This document shows positions 1 through 10,932 of a stretch of 64,000 nucleotides of DNA, in pieces. Every line of letters begins with the position of its first letter. Position 1 is the first letter of the stretch. A model generated the notes under the pieces. The model did not search any database. It was not told the DNA's origin and was given only the letters and a program-made list of their open reading frames with translations. This DNA is from Diospyros lotus (Eukaryota; Streptophyta; Magnoliopsida; Ericales; Ebenaceae). Location of the stretch: positions 19,799,030-19,863,029 of the forward strand of contig NC_068346.1 in NCBI RefSeq assembly GCF_014633365.1, given 5' to 3'. The translations under genes were made by a program, and so were the position numbers.

Positions 1-402
1 GCTAAATGGAATTACCTACACCCCGCTTAGAAGATCCTTAGCCTTTTCCGAGCCAAATTCTATGATTGAATTGTTCGACCAAGCAGAATAGTTTATCATC
101 CAACTGGAAATTTTGGACGTGGGGGAAGGTAATAGAAGAAAAAGGGAAACCCAGCTCGAAGTGACGAAACGCAAGACGTAGAGTCAGGCCTGTCATCAGA
201 AGTGTTACTTGACCCGGCTAGAAGCCAGAATTGTCTTTAATTTTCCATTGTAATAACATCCCCTGATAAATAAAAGAATATACCCCTTTATTCCCATGGA
301 GTAGGAAAAACTATAAGCCAAACCATGTAAAATCTCCATGAGCCTAGATTATTCATATGTGTCATGCAAGTATGGCGGCTCAAGCACAGCTTGCTTCCAA
401 TA

Positions 403-1325
403 GTCAAGTCGCCTAGCGACAATCTGGTGCCGAGGACCACGAGTCGGTCCAGGATTACCAGAACATCCGATGCCTATGCCCGAAGACTCACCCAGATCCC
501 TCGCTTGAGTTCGTAGCTGTGCCTTTTTAGCTAGACCCAACTCCTTGGTTGATCTGGCGCCTAGGTCTCCTGGCAAACTTGGATGTCTGGTAGGAATCCC
601 GTGCCGGACCACTGGCCAAGCCCAAATTCCCTGAGGTAAACTACCCCTAGGAAGACAGAAAAGAAGTGAAGTGATCACCTGATAGCTCTAGCATAAGACC
701 ACACCTAAAGGTCAAGTCGCCTAGTGGCAATCTGGAGCAGATGACCACGAGTTGGCCCGGGATCATCAGAACATCTGATGCCTATGCCCTTAAATTCACC
801 CAGATCCCTCGCTTGAATTGGGTGCTATGCCTTTTTGGTTAGACCCAACTCCTTGGTAGATTCGTTGCCTAGGTCTCCTAACAAACTCGGATACTTAGTA
901 GGAATCCCGCGCCGAACCACTGGCCAAACCCAGATCCCCTGAGGTAGATTGGCCTAAGGAAGGTATGAAAAGACAACAACCCTATGACAGTTCTGCCATG
1001 ATCCCATTTATCGAAGTTGAGTCATCCAATTGCAATCTGGTGCCTATAACCACGAGTTCGCCTAGGATCATCAAAACATCTAATGCCTATGCCCGCAGAC
1101 TCACCCAGATCCCTCCCTTGAGTTGGGTGTTATGCCTTTTTAGCTAGACCCAACTCCTTAGTAGATCTGGCGCCTAAGTCTCCCAGTAAACTTGGATGTC
1201 TGGCAGGAATCCCGCGTTGAACCACTGGCCAAACCCAGATTTCCTGAAGTAGGCTAACCCCGAAAGACGAACATGGAGAACACTATAGCCAAAGCGCTAT
1301 GATCCACCATGGGATCACTGGACGC
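403..1325 (+). repeat. 308-bp tandem repeat, three clear copies plus a decayed fourth
   Basis: Units start at 403, 711 and 1021 (spacing 308 and 310). Each carries the same ordered landmarks: GCAATCTGG, an ACCACGAGT box, CCTATGCCC, CACCCAGATCC, TAGACCCAACTCCTT, and CACTGGCCAA near the end. A more diverged copy continues to about 1480, with TAGACCCGACTC and TCTGGCGCCTAG still visible. Short frames across it differ between copies and are not genes. Confidence 0.8.
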
Positions 1326-1624
1326 TCCGGAGACCATGCCCATGGCTCATCGGGCTCCCTTGACTGAGGCCGGTGCTATGCTCCCAAGCTAGACCCGACT
1401 CTTTGGCTAATCTGGCGCCTAGACCTCTGGGAAAGCTTGGACACCCTACAAGAATTTCACAATGGAGTTTTTCTATCAAGGGCATGTTTGCCTAGAAATA
1501 ATTTGGTACTCTAGCCCTTGGTCGAAGTAAGATCTTTTGGGCATTCTAGAACACTTGGTTGTGTCAAGGTGCTAGACCTGACTCCTTAGCTAATATTTTT
1601 ACTCTTCAATTTTGTCTAAAGACA

Positions 1625-1646
1625 AAACAGAAAAGTGGGGAGCAAT
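1625..1646 (+). other. Polypurine tract before the Tat-type 3' LTR
   Basis: A purine-rich run ending AAAAGTGGGGAGCAAT lies immediately 5' of TGTTGTGCC. This is the expected layout for the plus-strand primer of a gypsy element. It marks the following LTR as the 3' LTR and fixes its start at 1647. Confidence 0.6.
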
Positions 1647-1739
1647 TGTTGTGCCATGGAAAAATCAAAGGAAAAAAATGGGGAAATTATTGCAAAAATG
1701 GAAGCAAAAAATAAAGAGGCTAGCAACAAAAGAATTGTC

Positions 1740-2110
1740 GCCAGCTCCTGACAACCTCGCAGCAACCTGCCGCGAAGACCAATCTTGCGGCATCTTGCCG
1801 TGAGGACCAACCTCACGGCATGGGCTACCCGCAAGGCCCGCATCGCTACTGCGAGAGGCAACCTCACGGCTACTAGTCGCAAGCTGCTTTCTGCGAAGGA
1901 CAGGCTCGCGGCTACATGCCGCGAGCTTCCTCGTGGCTGTTTGTCGCAAGCCACGGGCAGCCTAGCGGCAGCATGCCGCGAGGAGGCTTGCGGCCGCACA
2001 ATGGCTGGCCGTGAGGCTTAGCCTAGTGGCCACTTGCAAGCTAGCCACGAGGGCCAACCCCGCGGCACCCTGCCGCTAGCTGCCTCGCAGCAGCTTCGTG
2101 GTGATCCCCC
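1740..2110 (+). repeat. GC-rich palindromic minisatellite in LTR U3
   Basis: About 370 bp built from short alternating inverted units of the type CTCGCGGC / GCCGCGAG. One perfect hairpin has 9-bp arms and a 5-nt loop (1904-1926). The GC content contrasts sharply with the AT-rich surroundings. Confidence 0.7.
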
Positions 2111-2397
2111 TCCTTTGTTGAAATTGTCCCCATTCGGCAACGGCCACATGTCGACATCATCCACCCTTAAGAATCATGCCCTATAAAAATCCAGCTACAG
2201 GACATTGATGAGGACTTCCAACTTTGATAAAATCTAGACACTTTGAATACACTTTTACGATTTTCGTGAATAGTCATTGGGATTCTAGACTGACTTTGGC
2301 ATCGAAGGATCTTCACGGGGGAAGATTCCTGCGAGCCTTTTAACCCATTTTTTGAGCATCAACAGGGTCAAATCCTTCAGCGAGACCTATCGGTGAA

Positions 2398-2715
2398 AGC
2401 TAAAGTTTGCAGCGAGGACTTGTGGTGAAGGCAAAAGGCTTACGGCGAAGGCAAAAGCTTGCGGCGAAACCTTGTGGCAAGAGCTAGTGGCGAGAGCTTG
2501 TGGTGAAAGCTTGTGGCAAGAGCTTGTGGCGAGAGCTTGTGGTGAAAGCTTGTGGCAAGAGCTTGTGGCGAGAGCTTGTGGCAAGAGCTTGTGGCAAGGG
2601 CTAGTGGCAAAAGCTAGTGGCGAGAGCTTGTGGCAGAAACTAGTGGCAAGAGCTAGTGGCGAAAGCTAGTAGCAAAATCTAGTGGCGAATCCTTGCGGCG
2701 AGCATCCTAACGGCA
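2398..2715 (+). repeat. 13-bp minisatellite with 39-bp higher-order unit in LTR U5
   Basis: Degenerate 13-bp monomers of the form GCTTGTGGCRARA run through the region. Between about 2480 and 2590, three monomer variants alternate as a 39-bp trimer. Because 39 is a multiple of three, the array keeps a spurious 13-residue repeating frame open on both strands. Confidence 0.8.
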
Positions 2716-2820
2716 ATCTCCCTTGAGGTGACATCTCTTACAGTAACCTAACTTCACCCGACATCGAGCTCGAGTGGACCCTACGTCACAAATTTTAATT
2801 ATTGTATTTTGGCAACAACA

Positions 2821-4255
2821 GTTTCGAAACCTATATGCTATGTTTTGAAACCTCTGACATTTCTGTCAGCAAATCATTTAAAATCAAGATTCTTTTTACT
2901 TTGCATTTTTGTCTTTATCAAAATGCTTCTCAAATCATTTGATTGATGCATTATCCATGCTATGAGATTCAAAATTGAATTTGAATGTGAGTGCTTTTAA
3001 AATATTCAAAGTGGGCATAGATTATGTCTCCCACTCATTGATGTCTCTAAATGCAAGTCCAGCTGGAAATGCTATATGTTTCGAAACATAAGGAGTATGT
3101 TTCAAAACCTTAGTGTAAATTTGTGATGTTTCGAAACCTATATGTTATGTTTCGAAACCTTCTTTTCTGTCTTGTCTCTAACAGCTATAAAATGGCCAAA
3201 TTTCTATCTCTTGATAAAAATAGCAAGTTTTTTAAGACAAGAACAAGTTACAACAAGAGAGCACACACCAGAGACACATACTCAAGTAAAAGTAATGATC
3301 AAAAGATTTTTATTGAGCTCTAAAAGAAGATCTCTCTACATCTTAATCTTATGCATTGCAAGTGTGAAAGGAGAAGCAAGTGCAAACAATGAGTCTCATC
3401 TCTTTTGCTCTCCTCACCTCAAGCTAAGAGGTTTGTCTAGCCATTGGTAAGATATTCATTGCTATAAATTTATTGGGCTGTAAAGATAAAATTCTATTTA
3501 TCTTGTTAAGTGGTGTAAGGTTTGATTTGAGTCTAAAACTCATTTGGTGTAAGGTTTGAGTTGAGCTTAAAACTCATTGTGTTAAAGGTTTGGGTTGAGT
3601 CTAAAACTCATTTGGTGTAAGGTTTGAGTTGAGCCCATAAAAACTCATTGTATAAGATTTTGTGGTGAACCATGGTAAACCCTTGTTATGGTTGATCACT
3701 AGTAAAAGTGATTGGGATTGAAAAATCCTTTAAGTGGGTAAGCTTCAAAGTAATGGACTAGGCGGGGTGTCGAACCACTATATATCTTGTGTGCATTTAA
3801 TCTTTCACTTTTGCTTATTGATTATTGCTTAATCTTTCATAAGATTTGTTATCAAAGTCTAAAACATATTTTCCTTAAGCATAAGCTTATACATATACAT
3901 AAGTATCTATCTTTGATCTCAAACACCTTTGGAATACTCTTACTTATATAAATCATCTTTGTCGAAGAACATTATTTTGAAATACAAGCTAAAAGATTTT
4001 GAATCAAGAAAAACAAAAAAGTATATTTCGAAACATACATTCTATATTTCGACACAAGCAAAATAGTGAGGTATATTTCGAAACATGTGTAGTAGGTTTC
4101 CAAACCTCCTTAACAGAAAGGTTTATTTTGAAACATATACACTATATTTCAAAACATAGTGTTTTTCCATCAACCATTGTTTTAATTATCAAAAAATTTA
4201 TACGAATCCCAATTCACCCCCTTTTGGGATATATTTTTCATCAATGGAACCAACA
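2821..4255 (+). mobile_element. Copia LTR fragment (TTTCGAAA family), 5' truncated
   Basis: Homologous, in the opposite orientation, to the LTRs of the copia element at 51251-63092. It shares scattered TTTCGAAAC motifs, the GAGTAATGGACTAGGCGGGG-like R/U5 block near 3750, and a 3' end with CCCAATTCACCCCC followed by ACCAACA. No primer-binding site follows 4255, so this is a solo or truncated LTR. Its 5' part was probably displaced by the Tat element inserted at 2820/2821. Confidence 0.7.
3511..3650 (+). repeat. About 34-bp tandem repeat, four copies, within copia LTR
   Basis: Units begin near 3511, 3545, 3578 and 3613. Each has GTAAGGTTTGAGTTGAG followed by AAAACTCATT, lying in the R/U5 part of the LTR. 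A single or double unit is present in the related LTRs near 51720 and 61880, so the array expanded in this copy. Confidence 0.7.
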
Positions 4256-4307
4256 AAGTGTCCGGCCTCTAACTCTTGATACGTGTGCGGCATGCGTCCG
4301 TAGGCAA

Positions 4308-7300
4308 TGAGAGCAGAATAGGACTGCTAGCTCCTTCTCCTTTTCACGGCTTGTGTATGGATGGAAAGAGCCTCTCGTTTCAAATCGATGCAGAATAGAA
4401 ATGAGAGAGAGTGTGTATAGCCATTTTCCAACTCTTGAAAAACCATCAAATAAAATCTTTATTTGGGCAACCCTTAAAAGGGTATTTATAGAGAAGCCTC
4501 CTAGGGTTTCTTAAACCCTAATGGATTAGGCCAGCCCATTTATCCTAATCCAACTAGGAGCTTAATTAAATGGGTTTATTCTAGTCCAACTAGAAATTTA
4601 ATTAAATAGCCCAAATCCAATTATAAGTTTAAATAAAATATTTAGCCAAATCTAATTCAAGCCCAAATATAATATTTAATTTAATATTTGACCTAAATCT
4701 AATTTAGCCCAAATATTAATTTAATTTAATTTAATATTTATCCCAAATACTTTATTTAGACAAATATTAATTTAAGGCCAATTATATTTTATTTTCTATT
4801 TGCCACTCCAACAAATAGAAAATTATTAAATTAGAAACTCCTTCATAATTTAATCAATTGTCATTTTAGGAAACTTTTTCCTTTCTGACAACCCCTCGTC
4901 ATATCGACGTCATTACGTCTATTTGTTCCATTTTTTGTGAGAACCTATGATGGCACAACTTCTTACCGAAGTGCCTCACTTAACCATACATCCACTTTCC
5001 CAGTTTAAGCTAGGGATTGTACCTTTTGCGTATGACTTATTAGACTTCCGAATATGTTGGGAATGTGTCGGTACGAACACATAAGACAAGATTAACCTCT
5101 AGTAAGGCGTCATGCCTGTTAGAAACCGGGCAACCGTGAAGATATGATTCTGCCTTGATTGATCCGTAGAGCCACAAACACGAACTCCTCCAAGTCGGTC
5201 CACACAATCGGCCGTTTCCATGAACGCCTTGAGTAATGCTAGTAACCCTAGGCGCCTCCAATGAGAGATCCAAATTTCTCCTGATTTTTCCAGCTTCTTA
5301 AGTGGCCTATTTATAGAGTAAAAACCCTAATTATGCCTTTGGAAAAACCCTAAACGATTTAGGTCTGGCCCATAATCATATTGGGCCGTATCTCTCTTTT
5401 AATTTGTGGAACGGACTCGACCCAAGTGTGTGACCCCTTAGGTCCACCATTGGGCTAGATGTAGGGCCAATTCTATTGGGCTATATAAAGGCCCAACTCT
5501 TTAGAATAATTAAACTCTTTTAATTAAACTTATGGGTTTCATAATTAACTCATCTCATGGGCTTCTTAATTAAACTCTTAATTAATAGTTTTAGAATTAA
5601 TCATATTAATTCTAAAACCCTACATATCATGGTTAACGTCTAGCAACATGCCATGAACGCCTAGCCAATAATGAAAAACACGGACCTTTTCGATTGCAAT
5701 TACCGTACAGTAAAATCCTTTCATCAACTATGTCCCGATTGAATTTAGGGTATGGTTTTATGACGAAACCCTAGTCATTCAATAACTATGTATCCATTCC
5801 AGATTTATGACTTGTCCGATGAAATCAAAACACCTTTTGATTTCCATCTCACCTTGGCAAAGGATTTCCTTAGTCATGAAATCATCGGAATACATAGGAC
5901 ATCTTCTCATCTTGTCGATAAGTGATGAATCCTATTTCGACATTCACAAGCCTTCATATGTGATAAGGTTATGCCCAGTGATAATTTGTTAATGACTCCA
6001 TTGGAATCCAAAAAAGAACCAAAGCGTAACCAGTCAAATATAAGACTACCATGATGTCTCAAGTCTAAGGACCAATCTGCACTACTGCAACACAGAAATT
6101 CCAATTCGACAATCAACAATTACCATTAGGAATTCTGTAGCGGGTCAGTTCAGTGTACTTATTCTTATAATAAGCACCCACATATATGCACTAGTGTCCA
6201 CACACCAATGTCTATGAAACAAGACATTCTACTAATTGAGCATGCATCATATATGCTAGTCTATCCGAGTTATTAGTGTCCAATCCTAATAACTCTATGA
6301 CTAGGAACATTTAAGATCAAGGCTTATAAGGAATATGTTTCATGATCGTCATCTCTATGCACGACCATATTCCATGAGCCTATTTGATCTATGGACTTTG
6401 TCAAGAGTGGAAATAATAAAGTCAACCATCAATGACAAATAAAACATAATGCCTTGCAATAATAATTGATTGAAGATAAAGAGTCACGATATAAAATATG
6501 ATCAATTACATGTAAATATAATTGGCTTGTGGGGCATATCTCTAACAATATTCCTTGAAACAAACACCTTTTGTTCAGAGGGATTCATAATCTGCAAATA
6601 ACCTTTCACAACCATGGTTACCGTATAATTCGATCATCTCGTCAATCTATCCTATGTGATCTCAAGTCTGCGATGTGTTACTTGATTACGATCACATGAG
6701 TTTTTTTTGTCTTCTGGATATCCTCACTTAATGGAAAGTAAATCAATAACTCCTTATTGATCTCTTTCACCATGGCCATGGATTTAAAGTGAATATCCAC
6801 CAAATGTGCCTTAGATACATCATCCTTTATCAAGGGATAGACGAGTCTCATCTTGGTTATGCACCCATCTCCATAAGCCTCGCGATATGCCCAATGATCA
6901 CCCACGTGCAGCCTTTGTCTAGGCCCATCAAAATGATGTCAAAGCATATCGATCTTCGTATGAGATGCTGTGACAACCTCAAGTCCAAGGATTAGTTACA
7001 CCCATCTCATATGAGAATTCCATCAACATATAACCAAAATGGATTCTCATGGCGAGTAATGTCCAGTAACACGTTCTCCAACACTAGTCATATATGTACT
7101 TGTCTAGGCATCCCCATGCCTATGGGTGTGAGACCCCCATTGCTATCACATAGCAAAAACATAGGACATACAAGTCTTATCGCAATTGCCAATGTCCATT
7201 CTTGACATTACTATGACTTGGGACATTTAATGATGTCTAGACACTATGATGCATCATCTCACATCTTTATAGATTAATCAAAGTATGGACTTCTATCTAG

Positions 7301-8340
7301 TATTATCTGATCATTACAATAATAAAAAGAAACTAATAGAACAACTTATTGTGGAATTAAATAACTCTTTATTCAATAATAAATATGATTGCTATTGTCA
7401 GTGTATAACATGCCTAATCTAATTGGGTCTAGAGCACTTACACTAATAGTAAAGTCTTACTTCAAGTGAATATATTATAGTTTACGATTACCATGTGCTA
7501 TAACCCTTCCATCACCTTACATCCTAACTGAGTGAGTGTCATGGAATGATAAAGTCACAAACTCAGTAACTATGTATCAGATCTTATTAGAGTGACTAGA
7601 TATTACCTCAGGAAACACCTTTCTTGATAATTAATCTGCCCTGGCCAGGAACTATCATGTCACATTAACAGCAGACCACATAAGACGTTCTCCCCATCAA
7701 CAATAACGAGGGTGACAGATCCTATCACTAACACTTGCCTCCATATACCAATAATACGGAACCATATAGATGAACCTCTCCACCTGGCAATTTGATGGTT
7801 TGGTCCATTAGCAAATCCCACACACTAATACTCAAGACAATTGTGTCAATTTAAGTCTAAGGATCAACTACACTATCGCAACTAGACGACATGATCATTA
7901 TCCACAATGTCATGTGGTCAGTTATCTGCATCACATTCAATGCGTTATTCTCCAACGACCACCCATAGATTTACTAGAGACATCTCCCTATCATATGGCA
8001 TGTGACTCACCACCCTACCATCAGTAACTCATACTGATCAAGGTAGTAAACTCTATGATAGTTCATACTTGACTAAACAAAGTCCCCATCTGATTAATCT
8101 AAGGATCAAGAATCATTTAAGAAATCCTGTCACCAGATAATCCTGTCACATAGTTTCAACATCTTAAGAATAAAATTCTCAAACATGAGATCTAGGGACT
8201 TATTTATATAACAAACTAGAGAGTTTATAAATGAAAATAAATATTTCTTTTATTAATATATACAAAGATACAATAAATGTATTTATTACAAGCCCATTAG
8301 ACGTTGTGTAAATCTAACATTAGGGCATACTACACTATCA
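4308..8340 (-). mobile_element. Solo LTR B (copia-like), containing nested solo LTR A
   Basis: The LTR reads TGATAGTGTAG...CTGCTCTCA on the minus strand. The flanking 5-mers are GGCAA (4303-4307) and CGCAA (8341-8345), a 4/5 target duplication. Removing the insert joins two parts of one minus-strand gag-like reading frame (8465 downward and 4302 downward), which supports the boundaries. Without the nested LTR A it is about 2.5 kb. The family recurs at 38017 and 50512 (shared start GCCCTAATGCTAGAT and the phrase AAGTCCCTAGAT). No coding region is present; the short frames inside are chance. Confidence 0.65.
5056..6546 (-). mobile_element. Solo LTR A (copia-like)
   Basis: Flanked by an exact AATAT duplication (5051-5055 and 6547-6551). 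The canonical TG...CA ends overlap the duplication by one base on each side. On the minus strand it starts GTTAGAGATATGCCCCAC, a widespread plant copia LTR start, and ends ATTCCCAAC. A TATA box (CTATAAATAGG) is near 5305 on the minus strand. It has no internal region, so it is a solo LTR nested in LTR B. Confidence 0.7.
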
Positions 8341-8465
8341 CGCAATGCTTCATATTCTTCCCAAGAGACAATGGGAGGAGCCTACTATGAAAGGCCAGGC
8401 TGATCATGATGTCCATATTGATTAACCAAGTGCTTGAAGCTTGGTGGAGGTGGTTGAGTCGCCAT
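8341..8465 (-). pseudogene. 5' end of a gypsy-like gag, broken
   Basis: Reading from an ATG at 8465, the frame begins MATQPPPPSFKHLVNQYG. It hits two adjacent stop codons after about 26 residues, and reads on to the target site of solo LTR B at 8341. The continuation lies on the far side of that LTR at 4302-4256, in the same frame, with another stop. Upstream is a leader resembling the TTGGCGCCGTCTGTGGGA primer-binding region of Tat elements. I therefore infer a gypsy gag start, but no conserved gag domain can be seen in so short a piece. Confidence 0.4.
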
Positions 8466-9141
8466 CTACTGTTGGGGATTTAGGGGAGTTGACTGAATAC
8501 TCCCTTGTTGCTGAGAGTCCAGTGGAGGCAAGTGTGTTCTTGTGGGGTGTTGAGAGTCTCACAAAGGAGGGTGAATCTTAACACCTTGAGAGAGAGAGTT
8601 TCCCGGTTGCCTCTAGTGTTTGCCATCAATAACGATCTTTGCTTAACTTTTCATTCTAATTTCCCAACAGACGACGTCAATTGTTATTGCCAAGATATAA
8701 CAATAAATTTGTAGTGTGAGAAAACGTAATCTCGACGTGTGATCTTGAGAGTTACAAGTCTAGGTGCTAATGATCCGGAGATCTGGGGGTCTAGTTGCAA
8801 TGATCAGGGAGACTTGGAGGTCTCGCAGATGATCAAATGCCTTGATGAAGGGGTGACTTGCTGATGAACGAGTAAACCCTAGTGATCAGGAGACCTCTAA
8901 TGACCGAGAAACTCTTGAAGACCGAGAGGCCTGTAAGATGAACAACTAGTTTCGTGCAGGTGAAGGTCCCTTTGCAAATCCTCCAATGATTGATTGAAAT
9001 GATTTGTGCAATTGATTGATTGATTGGGATTAGGAGAAAGGAAACGGAATTTTGGTTGGCGTGATAATCAGGTGGAGGTGTGGCGCCGGAAATGGAAGCT
9101 TACCACGGATGCATGCACTTAGATGTGTGTATATATATATA
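8466..9141 (-). mobile_element. Gypsy-like leader and LTR remnant
   Basis: On the minus strand, TTGACGTCGTCTGTTGGGA (about 8661-8680) resembles the Tat primer-binding and leader motif. The sequence above it (to 9141), rich in GATCAGGAGAC-like short repeats, would then be its LTR. LTR ends were not located. The hAT element is inserted at 9150. Confidence 0.35.
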
Positions 9142-9161
9142 TATATCAACAGAGCCGGCCC
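9142..9161 (+). repeat. hAT left target duplication and terminal inverted repeat
   Basis: TATATCAA (9142-9149) is the 8-bp target duplication. CAGAGCCGGCCC (9150-9161) is the left terminal inverted repeat and matches the complement of the right end at 10 of 12 positions. Just inside lie further GGCC-rich complementary stretches that recur near the right end. Confidence 0.9.
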
Positions 9162-9354
9162 GTCTGCTAAGCAAGACAGGCGGCCGCCTAAGGCCCCTCA
9201 CAGCAAGGGGCCCCAAAATCAAAAAATTATAAATTATATATGTATATTTTATTTTTTTAATAATAAATATTTTATTAAAAAATTAAAATACAATATATAA
9301 TTATAATTTAAACTTTGTTCCAGTTCCCCATTCTTGATTTTAGACGTTGCCAGT

Positions 9355-10927
9355 TGGCTGCACTCCTCACCCTACAATTTAAATAGCCTTAATCAGTTTG
9401 GATGTTCAGTGTTGAAATGGTGAGGAGGTTTAAACTCACCAGTGTGTGAGTGTAGTTGTAGCACAAATATAAATTCCGGACAAGTCCGGGTCGATTCACT
9501 GGGAGGTTTATTTAACAAAAGAATGGGTCATTCGGGTTGATTTATCCAAAGAAAGCTAAGTTTTCTTGATTGTGAAAGGTTTTTTTTTTGGAATATTAAA
9601 AAGGTCTTGGGTTGAGGCGAGTTCAGAACCATTGCCTAATAAATCTCTTATAGTAATTTAAACAGCAACATTAATCTGAAATAAACAGAGGATCGTTTGG
9701 GAGTTATAATTCAAGATATGAATGATTCTTAGCTAAGCAACCCTCATACATGATAGGATGGTTCTAGGTTAAGATGTCACTGTAAATTGTATTATACTAC
9801 AGACTATGATTTGATCGTCTGAGCTTGGGTATATCTCATCTCCAATTCTAGCAACTCTCATACATGGCATGAGAGTTCTAAATTAGGATGATGACCCAAT
9901 CCAAACTCACAAAATCATTTACACACTCAACTCGAGTTTAACTCAGATAAATCTTGCATTCATTGAGGTTTGGCTTATCTTTGAGATTCAAGAACATTGG
10001 CCATTGTCCTCGCCTTAACCCAAGATTAGGTTTAGCTACTCATTTCCATTTAAAAGTTAATTGGCAGGAATTTAAATGACGGGAATTAAAAGACAGTATT
10101 TAAAAGACACTTTTTTTAACCGACCATATAGGCGGTATATAATTTAAAGACAATAATTGAAAGACTATTTTGACCGACCATATAGGCGGTATATAATTGA
10201 AAGATAATAATTGAAATTGCAAGAATTTAAAGGCAGAAATTAACTGACCATTTAGGCGGTGGATAATAAAGTAACAATAAATGACATAAGAATTTAAATA
10301 AGAAAGAGAAGAAGTAAGATTTGCAAGAGAAAATAAGAGAGAACAAGAGCAATTAAAACAACTAAAATTTCATTCAAGAAATAATCATCCCTTACAAGTG
10401 CACCTAAGTGCTCTATTTATAGGCTAAAAGATGTAATGGAAACCACTTAATTATATAATTTAATAATACAAAATATCTAATTGATGATGTAAGCAATGAT
10501 GTCATTCCAACCCATGATGTAAGCGATGATGTCATCCTAACCCATGATGTAAGCGATGATGTCATCTCAACCATGATGTAAGCGATGATGTCATCCTATT
10601 TGTGGGACTTGGGCTTTTCATATTTTTGGGCTTGGGCCTTCTTTATGTTGGGCTTGAGCTTGGGCTTGGGCCTTTCTTATGTTGGATTCTATTTGATAGT
10701 TGGGCCAAGTGCAATTGAAACATCCTCTAGCCTAGCCTTTGAATTTGAGCAATAAAAATGGGTAATCCAACATCTTCGATTTATGCCCCTAATTAATTGT
10801 AGAAGACAGCTTCCTTGCTTCATCCTGTAATAATATATAATGCAAATAATTATTTATTTTAAGCATAATTATAAAGCCAAAATAGGGATATAATTCATTA
10901 GGATATAGGAAATATTGACCCTTATCA
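9355..10927 (-). mobile_element. Solo LTR inside the hAT 5' region
   Basis: Flanked by an exact CCAGT duplication (9350-9354 and 10928-10932). On the minus strand it begins TGATAAGGGTCAATATT and ends GTGCAGCCA. A TATA box (GCCTATAAATAGAG) lies near 10412-10425. Upstream of it in element orientation is a four-copy 30-bp array (10485-10593). A degenerate three-copy repeat with GACCATATAGGCGGT lies at about 10120-10262. The gypsy-type start suggests a Ty3/gypsy family, but the lineage is uncertain. Confidence 0.82.
10485..10593 (-). promoter_or_regulatory. Four tandem as-1/CRE-like boxes upstream of an LTR TATA box
   Basis: Cores start at 10485, 10515, 10545 and 10574. Each reads TGATGTAAG then CGATGATGTCA (CAATGATGTCA in the first). 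This matches the spacing and flanks of the plant as-1 element (two TGACG motifs around GTAAGGGA), with C of each CpG changed to T. The array lies 60-180 bp upstream of the minus-strand TATA box, where an enhancer would be expected. Binding by TGA/bZIP factors is an inference. Confidence 0.55.
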
Positions 10928-10932
10928 CCAGT

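Larger units (their letters stand above)
1..1646 (+). other. 3' untranslated region of a Tat-type Ty3/gypsy retrotransposon
   Basis: No coding sequence is recognisable. The stretch holds a tandem array of about 308-bp units (403 to about 1325, decaying towards 1480) and then a purine-rich tract directly before an LTR start at 1647. Tandem arrays between pol and the 3' LTR are known from Tat-lineage elements such as Ogre, which is the basis of the assignment. The left boundary lies outside the window. Confidence 0.5.
1647..2820 (+). mobile_element. Tat-type Ty3/gypsy 3' LTR
   Basis: The LTR starts TGTTGTGCC after the polypurine tract and ends GGCAACAACA. A TATA box (CCTATAAAAATCC) is near 2170. 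A downstream GACTTTGGCATCGAAGG block matches the R/U5 block of the other Tat-like LTRs in this window (20793 and about 35123). The element appears to have inserted into a copia LTR, since copia LTR sequence starts immediately at 2821. The U3 and U5 segments carry their own minisatellites. Confidence 0.6.

Noticed and set aside
2472..2669. 65-codon frame made of a 13-residue repeat, plus an opposite-strand frame over the same array
   Set aside because: It is the translation of the 13/39-bp LTR minisatellite. Both strands are open only because the repeat length is a multiple of three.
4681..4700. Alternative left boundary for LTR A using ATATT before TG
   Set aside because: It would break a continuous AT-rich block of LTR B. 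The AATAT duplication at 5051-5055 and 6547-6551 fits better and leaves LTR B sequence continuous.
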